Of a stretch of 64,000 nucleotides of DNA, positions 1-8,767 are shown piece after piece. The stretch comes from Cytobacillus oceanisediminis (GTDB lineage: Bacteria > Bacillota > Bacilli > Bacillales > Cytobacillaceae). Every line of letters starts with the position of its first letter. Within the stretch, counting starts at the first letter, position 1. The DNA is taken from assembly GCF_007830235.1 (NCBI RefSeq), contig NZ_VLKI01000001.1, positions 1-64,000 of the forward strand, given 5' to 3'. Both the position numbers and the translations under genes were made by a program. The notes beneath the pieces are model-generated. The model was not told the origin of the DNA, searched no databases, and saw nothing but the letters and a program-made list of their open reading frames with translations.

Positions 1-708
1 GTTATGTGTGATTAATTGGTTTTTTTCCTTGATCAATTTGTCAAGCTCAGAAGTCTTATCAGCTAGTTCTGCTTCTAAATTTTGCTTTTCCTTTTCAGCT
101 GTTTCATTATGTTTTAGTACCTGATTATTTTCATCAGATATTTTTGAAAGCTGGGAAACAAGTAAGTTCTCCCTTATTTTTGCTTTCTCCGCATTTTTTT
201 TCTGTTCATCAAGCAATATTTGCAGTTTATTATAATTTCCATTTAATTTTATCAGGTCCTCATGAATTTGTTCCTTTTCCCCTTCAGCGGCACTTAAAGA
301 GATTGTTAAGCTATTCAGGTCTTCCTGCATTTGTTCTACACGCAGTAAAAGCTGTTGGTTGATTTCCTTTTCCTGACGGAGGTCTGATAACTGATTTTTT
401 AAGCTTTTAATTTCATCTTCCAGGATTGCTAATTCTTTTATATGTTTGGCAGATTTTTCACGATCGAGTTTTGCAATTAACTTTGGGTTATAGTCATTTA
501 GCAAAAGTGTTTCGTTTTCCTTTTTTAAATTTTGCACATCCCTTTTCAGCAAATCATTATCTTGCTTCATCTGCTTTAATTGCTCATTATATTTTTGGAC
601 AACTCCCTCATGGTTAGTCCTAAAATAAGAAAGCTCTGATTCAAGATGTATTAATTTCTGCTGCATCTGGACATAAGTCAGTCTCTCAAAGCGGCTCCTT
701 CTTAACAT
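1..708 (-). CDS. Coiled-coil protein, 3' part beyond window edge
   Basis: An open minus-strand frame runs from an ATG at 708 off the left edge (236 codons visible). A strong AAAGGAGAGG ribosome site lies about 5 nt upstream. The protein begins MLRRSRFERLTY and is almost entirely charged heptad-like sequence rich in Glu, Lys, Gln and Leu, as in a long coiled coil; there is no signal peptide or membrane segment. Function is not recognisable. It lies at the border of a spore-surface-type glycan cluster, so it could be a structural or scaffold protein, or the N-terminus of a larger enzyme whose catalytic part lies outside the window. Confidence 0.75.
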   Translation of the reverse strand, partial: MLRRSRFERLTYVQMQQKLIHLESELSYFRTNHEGVVQKYNEQLKQMKQDNDLLKRDVQNLKKENETLLLNDYNPKLIAKLDREKSAKHIKELAILEDEIKSLKNQLSDLRQEKEINQQLLLRVEQMQEDLNSLTISLSAAEGEKEQIHEDLIKLNGNYNKLQILLDEQKKNAEKAKIRENLLVSQLSKISDENNQVLKHNETAEKEKQNLEAELADKTSELDKLIKEKNQLITHN

Positions 709-943
709 TTTCAACCTCTCCTTTAGGCGAATACCTATCCTTATACCTCTTAGGTTATTCCCCTTAATCAAAAATGTGTAATGAATCTCAATACAAATGT
801 CCCATTAACAAAAATACAATTTAACAACTTTTGTAAAAGGCTATCAAATGCTAATAATGTTTAATTTATATCTCTAAAATAAAAACCAAATAACGGCTTT
901 ACAAAAGGTGAAAAAAAGCGTAAATTGTTTTAAGATCAATATT
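709..943. other. Intergenic spacer, no gene seen
   Basis: An A+T-rich spacer between the coiled-coil gene start and the terminator of the next gene. It must carry the promoter of the coiled-coil gene, but I see no convincing sigma-factor boxes and no conserved ORF. Confidence 0.5.
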
Positions 944-994
944 AAAAGGCTAGCTCAAAGTTTCGAATGCATCGATGTTTCGAGTTAGCCTTTT
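944..994 (-). terminator. Hairpin terminator after sulfotransferase
   Basis: AAAAGGCTA and TAGCCTTTT arms pair across an inner stem (CTC/GAG plus interrupted pairs). Read on the minus strand it follows the stop of the 1015-1755 gene and ends in a T-rich stretch, as in a Rho-independent terminator. Confidence 0.65.
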
Positions 995-1014
995 GTATTC
1001 TGAGCAAATACTCA

Positions 1015-1755
1015 TCATAATTTTGTCCGACCAGTCATTTTCCGAAGTTCCTGCTGTGCAGCTGGATCTAATTCTTCCAAATGTTTTTGAAAAATCGCCT
1101 TTCCATATTCATACAATTGGAAATCAAATTCATTTTTCTGCTCAATAATCTTTTTGACGTCTTCTGAAACTTGAGACATTTTTGGCCGTGAGCGAGTCAC
1201 ATTGTGTCTGGATGAATAAGGAACATACCATTTTAGCTTCTTTCTCATTAAGAACAGTGATTCGTTGAAACGCTCAGTTAATCCCACCATCATAAAATGT
1301 TCATCGATATTTTTCTTGGCTTTTTCGAATGAAGGTGTTCCTTCTCCTGAGATTAATGTTGTTTGCAAGTTATTTATACCATCCTGAATAATGTTTTCCT
1401 CTGACATAATAAAATCTTTTAAATGTAATGACTTGGCTTTTTGGTGTAAGGGATGTCTAGGATTTTCTCTTAAAAAGTAATAATAAGAAATCACCCGGTC
1501 TACAGGGTGGCGGAGCATCGCTATATATTCAACAGGGTTTGATATGGCCTCGTGCAGTCCGAATTGAAAATGGCCTTGAACCCATTTAACTGTATTAAGC
1601 TTTTGTTGAGGGGTTCCCTTTAGCCTGTTGAAAGCATCCTGATAACCATTATAATAATAACGTCTTTGCATTACATTGTACTGTTTTTCAATTATTTTTC
1701 TCATTGACGTGCCAGCCGTTTTGGGTATGTGAATAAAAATAATTATTTTTTTCAT
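1015..1755 (-). CDS. Sulfotransferase family 2 protein
   Basis: A 246-residue cytosolic protein expected to move sulfate from PAPS to a carbohydrate hydroxyl. The 5'-phosphosulfate loop HIPKTAGTS is at residues 9-17 and the 3'-phosphate motif RHPVDRVISYY at 82-92, both classic for Sulfotransfer_2 enzymes. It lies 46 nt downstream of the GT61 gene, probably in one transcript. It is one of three sulfotransferases in this locus, which also carries its own sulfate import and PAPS synthesis genes. Acceptor unknown; a surface polysaccharide is inferred from the neighbours. Confidence 0.85.
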   Translation of the reverse strand: MKKIIIFIHIPKTAGTSMRKIIEKQYNVMQRRYYYNGYQDAFNRLKGTPQQKLNTVKWVQGHFQFGLHEAISNPVEYIAMLRHPVDRVISYYYFLRENPRHPLHQKAKSLHLKDFIMSEENIIQDGINNLQTTLISGEGTPSFEKAKKNIDEHFMMVGLTERFNESLFLMRKKLKWYVPYSSRHNVTRSRPKMSQVSEDVKKIIEQKNEFDFQLYEYGKAIFQKHLEELDPAAQQELRKMTGRTKL

Positions 1756-1801
1756 CAGATCCCTCGCTTAAAAGTCCTTTTTCCTTACCAGGGCAAAAAA
1801 A

Positions 1802-2905
1802 TTATATATTTCTTATAAACTGCTTCAGCTGATTTATGTTTATTTTCCAATCTGCTTTTATCCCCGGAGTCAATTTGTCTACAGTTTCTCCTATAAAATA
1901 ATCCAGTTTCCCGCCAACAGAACTGTTAATAAGAATATCGCTCATTTTAAAAAACTTTTGAGATGCCAGTACTATGACTCTAGCCTGTTTTTTTCGGAAT
2001 ACACTGTTATACATGGCAGATCCAGAGGGTCCTGCTATGACCTTTGCATTACGAAATAAATTTATCTGTTCAGTAATTTTCAACTCCTGTGGATGTATAA
2101 TTCTAAATCCATTTTGAGAAAAAATCCTTTCAACAGCTTTTTCATTAATTAAGTTTCTTCTGTTATTTCTTAATTTAGATCTGGATATATAAATTTTTTC
2201 AAAGCCTGAACCTCTGTCATAAAAATCACCTATTCTTTTCCAGGTTTGGAGTGCAAAAGTTGATGTGTACTTTCTTAAAGCAAAGGACTGAACCGGGATA
2301 TACAGCCTTTCACAGCGGAAAGGCTTATGCAAATATACAATTTGATTTTTGTTAATTCCTATTGCTTTCAGGATTTCCAGCTGCCAGCTTTCTTTGTCCT
2401 CTGGATTCATAATTAATTTGACCTTGCTGATATCCATAAAATTAGCAATCCATAATCTTGATACAACCTCTAACAAAAAGTGTCCAAACCCCCTGGATAT
2501 CTCTCCGCTTAAATAAATATAATCACCTTTAAGATAGATTGGTTTTACAGGGGTTACTTTTAGAGTGAACTGATTTAGCCTTTCATTGAACTGCAGGTTT
2601 CTCGTGGGAGCATTATATTCGTAATGTCTGAAGCTATCAGGCAATATTCGGTTATTGTGTAAGATGGTTTGGTTTTTTAAGCAAATAGCATCTTTTAAGC
2701 ATGCCAGATAAAAATCCTCCGTTATACATTTGTTAGGCAGGTTTATTCCCGGAAAAGGATTTGCCGGAGGTATTACTTGTGTTTTTTCAGCTTTTTTTAC
2801 AATATATAGAGTATTTTCTGGCAATATTCCCATTTTAAAATCTTTAAAGTCCCTTACTTTGCATATATCTTTGTAGGAAACAACTTTCATCCCCTGTCTT
2901 TTCAT
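1802..2905 (-). CDS. GT61 (DUF563) glycosyltransferase
   Basis: A 367-residue protein of the GT61/DUF563 capsular polysaccharide family. GFGHFLLEVVSRLW at residues 139-152 is the typical 'GHFLxE' motif, and the C-terminal half has the YISR and 'AGPSGSAMYN' type motifs of the family. The ATG at 2905 follows AAGGGGAG at good spacing; a second in-frame ATG five codons on is less likely. It is the first gene of a two-gene unit with the sulfotransferase. The sugar transferred cannot be read from sequence. Confidence 0.8.
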   Translation of the reverse strand: MKRQGMKVVSYKDICKVRDFKDFKMGILPENTLYIVKKAEKTQVIPPANPFPGINLPNKCITEDFYLACLKDAICLKNQTILHNNRILPDSFRHYEYNAPTRNLQFNERLNQFTLKVTPVKPIYLKGDYIYLSGEISRGFGHFLLEVVSRLWIANFMDISKVKLIMNPEDKESWQLEILKAIGINKNQIVYLHKPFRCERLYIPVQSFALRKYTSTFALQTWKRIGDFYDRGSGFEKIYISRSKLRNNRRNLINEKAVERIFSQNGFRIIHPQELKITEQINLFRNAKVIAGPSGSAMYNSVFRKKQARVIVLASQKFFKMSDILINSSVGGKLDYFIGETVDKLTPGIKADWKININQLKQFIRNI

Positions 2906-3171
2906 TTAAATCTCCCCTTGATAAAAATATCCCATTTTCAATGCATGGTATTACATTCTATTCATTTTCCAACAAAAAGCTTGGCCGCTTGTCCACACAA
3001 CGTATAAACGGATCCAAATATTTAGGCTTGACTTAATTTTAATTTTGAGCACAATGCTTCCTAATCGGAATATATTAACATTGGGTTAAGGGTTAATTTG
3101 TATAATATTTTCTGTACCTGGGCAGCAGCGATTAGGAGATGTACCTAATATACGCAACAGCCCATACACAT

Positions 3172-3199
3172 CACAGAAAAAGCAGCATAACATACAGTA
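3172..3199 (+). promoter_or_regulatory. SigK-like promoter of Cys-rich protein gene
   Basis: CATACAGTA at 3191-3199 fits the SigK -10 consensus CATAnnnTA exactly, and CACA at 3172-3175 supplies the -35 AC at the usual 15-16 nt spacing. It lies about 40 nt upstream of the 3241 start. SigK drives late mother-cell genes for coat, crust and exosporium. The rest of the 335-nt spacer from 2906 shows nothing clear. Confidence 0.6.
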
Positions 3200-3240
3200 G
3201 GTTTAACCCTATTAATAATAAGTGAGAGGATGATCAGTTA

Positions 3241-3978
3241 ATGGATTTTAAGTCAATTAACGGCGGACAGGAGACCCTATGTATTAAAGTAAATAAAGTA
3301 TATGACTGGGTAACCCGCCAAGTAGACGTACCCCTGCTGGCATTTAATGCAAGTGATTTGGCTGCAGGAACAATAGTTTTCGATTGTGACGGTGTCACAC
3401 CTGGTGATGATCCATGTGCAGTTTTAGGCGGAAACTACACAGTTGAATGTTTTGCCACAGATGAAACTGGAACACCAGTTGACCCTCTGGCACCTGGATC
3501 CATTCTTTGCCAAGAAATTCCACAGCCGGAAGGCCGTGCAAGCGGACAGTTCCAATTGCCTGATGGATCAACTGTTACACTGCAAAAAGTCAAGGTATTA
3601 AAGAAAGGATTTGTTGTTGTCCGTATAACAAATCCAAATGGACTATCTTGTACAACTGGACCTATTCCTTGGGCTGTTTCAGAGAAATTTTTCTTATGTG
3701 CACCTCCAGGAACATTCCTTCAATGCGAAATTACAGACTTTGAATGTGACGCAAACTTGATTTGCCGTGCTGCAGCAACACCTGGTGAATTCGAATTCCA
3801 ACAGCTGGATGTTTCTATTAACCTGTGCCAAAACGTTCAAATGGAGGCATTAGTTAAACTGGAAATTACAGCGGACTTCTGTCAGCCGCGTCCTGACATG
3901 CCATTTGTTTGTCCGCCGCTGGCATTCCCGCCACAATGTCCGACTGTGTTCCCAGGCCCTGGTCCTTCACCAGCTTAA
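3241..3978 (+). CDS. Cys-rich putative spore-surface protein
   Basis: A 245-residue protein without signal peptide or membrane segment. It has many scattered cysteines, an N-terminus with the phrase KVYDWVTRQVDVP, beta-rich low-charge sequence and a proline-rich C-terminal tail (PGPGPSPA). Proteins of this look occur in Bacillaceae as disulfide-linked coat or exosporium components; I recognise the style but not a named family. The SigK-like promoter directly upstream, the terminator directly downstream and the flanking glycosylation genes support a late mother-cell, spore-surface role, perhaps as a glycan carrier. That role is inferred. Confidence 0.7.
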   Translation: MDFKSINGGQETLCIKVNKVYDWVTRQVDVPLLAFNASDLAAGTIVFDCDGVTPGDDPCAVLGGNYTVECFATDETGTPVDPLAPGSILCQEIPQPEGRASGQFQLPDGSTVTLQKVKVLKKGFVVVRITNPNGLSCTTGPIPWAVSEKFFLCAPPGTFLQCEITDFECDANLICRAAATPGEFEFQQLDVSINLCQNVQMEALVKLEITADFCQPRPDMPFVCPPLAFPPQCPTVFPGPGPSPA

Positions 3979-4003
3979 TATACAATTTGAACAAACTGTT
4001 TAG

Positions 4004-4028
4004 AGAGGAGTGCCCGCTCCTCTTTTTT
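4004..4028 (+). terminator. Rho-independent terminator
   Basis: AGAGGAG (4004-4010) pairs with CTCCTCT (4017-4023) around a 6-nt loop and runs into a T tract. It makes the Cys-rich gene monocistronic. Confidence 0.85.
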
Positions 4029-4151
4029 GTTTAACTTATTATTTTTATTGGAGCATACGCTGTGAGGAAACAGATATCTCATTTAACATTTAAAGTTATT
4101 CTGAGACATAGAATGTATTGATATCATTGTATCTTGTAAAGGGGTGATTAT

Positions 4152-4643
4152 TTGTTTTGGAAAAAGAAAGATCCTTTAAAGGCTGAAGGGATCGCCTGGT
4201 TCAGTTATTCTCTTATGCTGCCGGACAAAGCAGAAGAAGATGAGGATATAACTGTAATTGGAAACTTGGGAATCAGAAATACGGGTACAGAAACACTATC
4301 CAATCCAATTATCTGTATTCGAATAAAGCCCCCAAAAAATGTTCGCCTTGGCGGAAAAATCGGTTCTGTATCACATACTGCCTTAATGATTGATGGTTCC
4401 AATTCAGAGGCATGGGTTTATATTGATGACGATTGGAAGGAAAAAGCGCTGGAATCCGGAGAGCATTGGCTAAAGCCATATAATTCACGGCTGATCGAAA
4501 CCGGGATGAATCTGAACTTTGCCTATGAGTTAAGAATTTCTTCACATGCAGAAGAAACATTCTCTATTGTTGAAGGTTTTTTTTATTGTGATGAAATCAA
4601 AAATGGGTTCAGTGCCCTCAACAGTATATCAGTTAATTTTTAG
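4152..4643 (+). CDS. Hypothetical protein next to CgeB-like gene
   Basis: A 163-residue protein starting at TTG 4152 (MFWKKKDPLKAEG) after AAAGGGGTG. No family recognised. It is soluble with alternating hydrophobic strands; NLGIRNTGTETLSNP suggests an immunoglobulin-like beta-sandwich (inference). The CgeB-like glycosyltransferase starts 10 nt after its stop, so the two are co-transcribed. It may be a partner or a substrate carrier of that enzyme. No signal peptide is seen. Confidence 0.7.
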   Translation: MFWKKKDPLKAEGIAWFSYSLMLPDKAEEDEDITVIGNLGIRNTGTETLSNPIICIRIKPPKNVRLGGKIGSVSHTALMIDGSNSEAWVYIDDDWKEKALESGEHWLKPYNSRLIETGMNLNFAYELRISSHAEETFSIVEGFFYCDEIKNGFSALNSISVNF

Positions 4644-4653
4644 GTGGTTTATA

Positions 4654-5622
4654 ATGAATATTTTATTTGTTGCTTCTGGCTACACAGGTATTTACAAATT
4701 TTTCGAAGAATGGATAATGCACGAGCTTAAAAAGAAGCAAAATGTAAAAATAGTTGATCCCTTAATTGGGTTTCCCAGATTACAAACCTTGGCCAAAGAA
4801 TTTAAGCCTAAGGCCGCTTTAGTTTTTCTCGGGTTCAAGTGTCCTCCCAAATTCATTGAATGGTTAAAAACAAATGGTGTGAAAACAGCTGTCTGGTTCA
4901 CAGAAGACCCATACTATATGGATAGGACTGAATTGCTTGCTCCGTACTATGACTATATTTTCACCATAGACTCGGCAGCCAATGATTTTTACAAAGAAAA
5001 GGGGCATACACAAACCTTTCATTTGCCCTTAGCTGCATCACCCGCCATATTTAAACCTTATAACGTTGGTCCAAAATATAAAAGTGAAATTTGTCTGCTT
5101 GGTTACCCATATCCAGATAGGATTAAATATGTTCAGCTTTTATTGCAAAAAACCCCCTTTACTATTAAGGTTATTGGAAACTGGAGAAACAAATTGTTTC
5201 GTTTTAGAAATAATCCCAGATTGAATGTCCACGATAACTGGGTAAACCCATCCTTGGCAGCACAATTCTACAATGGGGCAAATATTGTTTTAAATACACA
5301 CAGGCCGTATAATTTAATTCAAAATAAAAATCGAATTGGGCTTCATGGTACTAGTATTAATAATCGAACCTTTGATGTGGCTGCTTGCAGCGCGTTTCAA
5401 TTAATTGAATTTAAAGAGGATTTGCCTGAGCATTTTGTTGAAGATAAAGAAATGGTTTCCTTCAAAAATGAGGATGAACTAATTCTAAAAATTAATTATT
5501 ATATGAAATTCAAAGAAGAACGGCAGGAGATTGCAGCCAATGCAGCTAAACGGGTATTAGAGGAACACACCTTTGAAAAAAGAATTGAAAAGATGCTGAG
5601 TATCCTTCAAACATATAATTAA
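4654..5622 (+). CDS. CgeB-like glycosyltransferase
   Basis: A 322-residue glycosyltransferase of the CgeB/YkvP type (DUF3880 plus Glyco_trans_1_2). The open frame extends further upstream inside the previous gene, but AGGTGG at 4642-4647 and the typical start MNILFVASGYTG fix the ATG at 4654. Landmarks are AVWFTEDPYYMD in the N-terminal half, then LNTHRPYN and GTSINNRTFDVAACSAFQL in the nucleotide-sugar half. In Bacillus subtilis CgeB is a late, SigK-dependent spore-maturation protein of the crust. That supports a spore-surface role for this locus; donor and acceptor are unknown. Confidence 0.8.
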   Translation: MNILFVASGYTGIYKFFEEWIMHELKKKQNVKIVDPLIGFPRLQTLAKEFKPKAALVFLGFKCPPKFIEWLKTNGVKTAVWFTEDPYYMDRTELLAPYYDYIFTIDSAANDFYKEKGHTQTFHLPLAASPAIFKPYNVGPKYKSEICLLGYPYPDRIKYVQLLLQKTPFTIKVIGNWRNKLFRFRNNPRLNVHDNWVNPSLAAQFYNGANIVLNTHRPYNLIQNKNRIGLHGTSINNRTFDVAACSAFQLIEFKEDLPEHFVEDKEMVSFKNEDELILKINYYMKFKEERQEIAANAAKRVLEEHTFEKRIEKMLSILQTYN

Positions 5623-5677
5623 ACAGTTATCAAAAGGAGTAATCAATTAATCCTATATGTGTAATTCTATTTAATTT

Positions 5678-6553
5678 TTACTCAGCATCTTCACTATTCC
5701 AAGGCTTTGCGCCACGTTGAAGCTTTCTTTGTACACCTTTGTCATGAATTCTATGCTCATCAGTTACTATATTAAGAGGGTGGAAATCCCAGTGCTTTAC
5801 TAATTTTCTAAAAAACGCTGCATCTCCAGCTTTCCATAAAGAAGGGTGGTCGTCCCAATTTTTCACAATATTTAAACAGGACTTTCGGTGCATAAATGAA
5901 TTATGATCTACCTTTCCCATTGGAAACCTTGTTACCCCAACTAATGGCCGAATAAATGCCCTAGTGATTCTATTATTAGTAAAAACAACTACCTTTTGTT
6001 TGCCATAAACAACATGTATATGCGGGTTTTGGTGAAAAACTTCTGCCATCTTTTCAAATCTTGTTTTGTAATATATATCATCATCGGTTAAATAGGTTAC
6101 TAATTCACCGGACACAACCGGAAGCGCTAAGTTTATGCAGGTTGCGTATCTGGTTGTTTTTGACCGGTCTTCTTGAGCAACTCCTGACTGAATTAACTTA
6201 ATTCTAGGGTCTTTTTCCACAATTTCTTTTAGTATATTTTGTGTTTGTGCGTTTGAATTATCATCAACTATAATCAATTCCCAATGAGGATATGTTTGTT
6301 TTTGAACACTAGCTATGGCTTGTTGCACTTTTATTGGCCGATTGTAACTCGTTAAGATACAGCTTATTTTTAAAGTAGGTCTACTTTTTACAGGGGTCAT
6401 TTTATCAGATTTAATTGATTTTGCAGCACTTGCTTTATTTAATTTCCTAAGATTTCCTTTAATTGATGGTGCCTGCACTATTTTATAAATCCTCTTATCT
6501 TGTTTGAAATTATAATTTACAGGCCTCTCATCTTTGTTATCAATTAAACCCAT
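5678..6553 (-). CDS. CgeD-like family 2 glycosyltransferase
   Basis: A 291-residue GT-A glycosyltransferase. About 50 polar N-terminal residues precede the GT2 fold, which starts SCILTSYNRP, contains the IIVDDNS strand and the DDD metal-binding motif (YLTDDDIYY). The C-terminal HNSFMHRKSCL and GDAAFFRKL phrases resemble the B. subtilis spore protein CgeD. It faces the CgeB-like gene convergently. The start at 6553 follows GGGAGGTG. Two small CxC-protein genes lie just upstream on the same strand and may share its transcript. Confidence 0.8.
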   Translation of the reverse strand: MGLIDNKDERPVNYNFKQDKRIYKIVQAPSIKGNLRKLNKASAAKSIKSDKMTPVKSRPTLKISCILTSYNRPIKVQQAIASVQKQTYPHWELIIVDDNSNAQTQNILKEIVEKDPRIKLIQSGVAQEDRSKTTRYATCINLALPVVSGELVTYLTDDDIYYKTRFEKMAEVFHQNPHIHVVYGKQKVVVFTNNRITRAFIRPLVGVTRFPMGKVDHNSFMHRKSCLNIVKNWDDHPSLWKAGDAAFFRKLVKHWDFHPLNIVTDEHRIHDKGVQRKLQRGAKPWNSEDAE

Positions 6554-6647
6554 TTTTACACCTCCCTATTCTTCAAATACTATATTTAAGTTATTGTTAA
6601 AAAACTGGTATAAAAGAATCAATTACCGGAAATATTACATGTTTACA

Positions 6648-6806
6648 TCAATTATTTTTCTTAATTTTTTTTGTGTGTAATGAAGGAACCTTATATACCT
6701 TCGAAGATTTTAAAATTGTATTATTTCCTTTTGTAGCTGGTAAGACTCTTCCGTGATAAAGTCCTTTTGGCGCAATCTTTTTATTAAACTCATGACAAAA
6801 GCACAT
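6648..6806 (-). CDS. Small CxC protein (52 aa)
   Basis: A short ORF read directly from the sequence: ATG at 6806, stop at 6648, 52 residues starting MCFCHEFNKKIAPKG. It is basic, with no membrane segment and both cysteines in an N-terminal CxC. GGCGGTGAG provides a ribosome site. A CATAGTTTA box (SigK -10 pattern) lies roughly 85-95 nt upstream but has no clear -35. The next upstream ORF begins MCLCKK, so the two look like relatives sharing an N-terminal MC[FL]C. No family known to me; a spore-surface peptide is only inferred from context. Confidence 0.55.
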   Translation of the reverse strand: MCFCHEFNKKIAPKGLYHGRVLPATKGNNTILKSSKVYKVPSLHTKKIKKNN

Positions 6807-6903
6807 ACACTCACCGCCTTAAATATGTGATTAAATGAAGTAATTAACACAAAAAAGATTTAATTGCTTTTCTGCCATTTACCATCATATTAAACTATGC
6901 AAT

Positions 6904-7071
6904 TTACATCTGCAGCTTTCCATTAACATATTTTTTCCCCGTATTATAAATTGTTTTTTTAAAGCGAGCTGTTACTGGTGGTTGATATTTAGTAGGAGTT
7001 AACTTCACAGCTTTTCCACGATTAGGGTCATTCTCTAAATAATATTGATTAACTTTCTTACAAAGACACAT
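6904..7071 (-). CDS. Small CxC protein (55 aa)
   Basis: A short ORF with ATG at 7071 and TAA at 6904, giving 55 residues that start MCLCKKVNQYY. It shares the N-terminal MCxC, the small size and the basic character with the neighbour at 6648-6806. AAGGTGAGGTG upstream is a plausible ribosome site. No transmembrane helix or known domain is seen. Lying between a methyltransferase and a CgeD-like gene on one strand, it probably belongs to the same transcription unit. Confidence 0.55.
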   Translation of the reverse strand: MCLCKKVNQYYLENDPNRGKAVKLTPTKYQPPVTARFKKTIYNTGKKYVNGKLQM

Positions 7072-7208
7072 ATGAACACCTCACCTTCTTACTACATTAT
7101 ATAAATCTGCTTGTCTGCTGCTTGTGCGAATATACATGCTTGTATATTCTTTTTTTAATAAATTCTTTGGAGCGACAGCAGTATTTTGACCTTTTGGTAG
7201 TATTTTAT

Positions 7209-7847
7209 CTATGGATGAATACGAATAATGTCATCCTCTACTTGAAATTTTAAGTCAGGCCTTTTCTTACCGACAAAGGTTCTTAACTCCTGTATTGTCG
7301 GGTAATCATTCAAAACTGGATTTGGTCCTATAAAACATCGTGCATCATCGATTAAAATGACATGATCCCTAACATGATGGCTTAAGATTTGATTCAATTC
7401 TTCCATTATTGGTGTATCACTCTCCCCTCTGGCAGTATCTAATGAATCAGGTACATAATGGCCGTCTAACCAAAAAATACAAGGAACATGTATAAATTTC
7501 AGAATTTCACGCAGGACTTTTGCACTATCGCCATAAACAATCTTAACATGAGGGTAGTTTGAAAACTTCAACTTTGCTGCCTTATATAAGTTTTCTTCTA
7601 ATTCAATAGATATTATTTTAGTGAAATTATTTAAATTCGCTTCAACCATGGCACCTTGATAGGTACCTGTTTCTATTAAGAAATTAATATTAAATTTTTC
7701 TGAGTATTTTTTTACTGTTTCTGGTCGGATCCTATATGGCTTGGATTCCAATAACCAAAAACGCAAAATCTCTTCCTTTGTTAACTTATTAGGCAATTTT
7801 AAGTTGTTTCTCCAAAATTCCTGCAATTCTCTATCTTTATCTTCCAC
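7209..7847 (-). CDS. SAM-dependent methyltransferase-like protein
   Basis: A 212-residue protein with a class I methyltransferase fold: motif I is read as FLIETGTYQGAMVEA (approx. residues 55-69), followed by the acidic strand end IISIELEE and the VYGDS and FWLDGHY segments. GTG at 7847 follows AAAGGGTGAT. Placed among glycosyltransferases and a sulfotransferase, it probably methylates a sugar or other cell-surface intermediate (inference). The next gene upstream is the sulfotransferase, 89 nt away on the same strand. Confidence 0.7.
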   Translation of the reverse strand: MEDKDRELQEFWRNNLKLPNKLTKEEILRFWLLESKPYRIRPETVKKYSEKFNINFLIETGTYQGAMVEANLNNFTKIISIELEENLYKAAKLKFSNYPHVKIVYGDSAKVLREILKFIHVPCIFWLDGHYVPDSLDTARGESDTPIMEELNQILSHHVRDHVILIDDARCFIGPNPVLNDYPTIQELRTFVGKKRPDLKFQVEDDIIRIHP

Positions 7848-7936
7848 AATTTATCACCCTTTAATGTATTTAAACCTATTGCCAACATTAATCTTTAGTC
7901 AAGGTTAAAGAATTATTTATTCCTTTTTGTGCAAAG

Positions 7937-8767
7937 TCAGGTCAACTCATTAAAAAAAGATCGATATAATAAATCAATTTTGTTACTGAAAATATCCGAT
8001 TTAAAAAACTCCTTTGAGTGGCAAGCCTTATAGCAGAGATTATAGAGTTCCTTAATATCATCATCAATATTTGGATCCTTTAAAAGCCTTTCCAAACTCA
8101 CCCTGCTATGCTGTAATGAAGGATCAATAAAATTACTTAATTGCTTTTTTAACTCATTTTCATTTTTGTTGATTTTGAGATTAAAAGCCTTAGAAATAGT
8201 CTTTAAGCATTCTAAACTATTGTCAAGAAATTGATTATAATCAAATATGATCCTTTTATAACCTTTTGTCTTTTTTAAACTTAACAATGTTCTTTGCTGC
8301 CAAAGTTTCAACGCTGAAATTTCTTCAAAGTTATATGCTTTTTTGAAAGAGTGAACAATATCAACTGGATTACGAACCATAATTACAAAATGGGGGGTTA
8401 CGCCCAGCTCCTTCAATACTTCGCTCCATAATTCAATAAAATGGCAAGTTCTGGGATCCTTCCATCCCCAAACCCCTTTATCTAAATATTCACTTGTTAT
8501 ATACTCCTTCAACTCTTCCTTTAAGTGACTATAACCCTTCTGTTGCCACCATAGAGGCTGATGAATATTATTTCCGGCTATTTTAAACATTTTTTCATGG
8601 ATTTTTACAATTCTGCTGTTCTCCCAGTAACCTTTTGGATTTGTCCGATCAGCTGGATATAGGTGTGACCCCACATCAACTCCCATTAAATTTATCGCCC
8701 TGGACACCATTGAAGTTCCACATCTTCCTGAACCTAAAATGCAAATCGCTTTATTTTCTCTGACCAT
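7937..8767 (-). CDS. Sulfotransferase family protein
   Basis: A 276-residue PAPS-dependent sulfotransferase. GSGRCGTS at residues 12-19 is the 5'-phosphosulfate loop, WGWKDPR lies near 100-106, and VRNPVDIVHS at 131-140 is the 3'-phosphate site. It is of the Sulfotransfer_3-like type, so it differs in subfamily from the two Sulfotransfer_2 proteins at 1015 and 25693 and probably acts on a different acceptor. It lies just upstream of the methyltransferase. It is cytosolic, with no signal peptide. Confidence 0.82.
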   Translation of the reverse strand: MVRENKAICILGSGRCGTSMVSRAINLMGVDVGSHLYPADRTNPKGYWENSRIVKIHEKMFKIAGNNIHQPLWWQQKGYSHLKEELKEYITSEYLDKGVWGWKDPRTCHFIELWSEVLKELGVTPHFVIMVRNPVDIVHSFKKAYNFEEISALKLWQQRTLLSLKKTKGYKRIIFDYNQFLDNSLECLKTISKAFNLKINKNENELKKQLSNFIDPSLQHSRVSLERLLKDPNIDDDIKELYNLCYKACHSKEFFKSDIFSNKIDLLYRSFFNELT

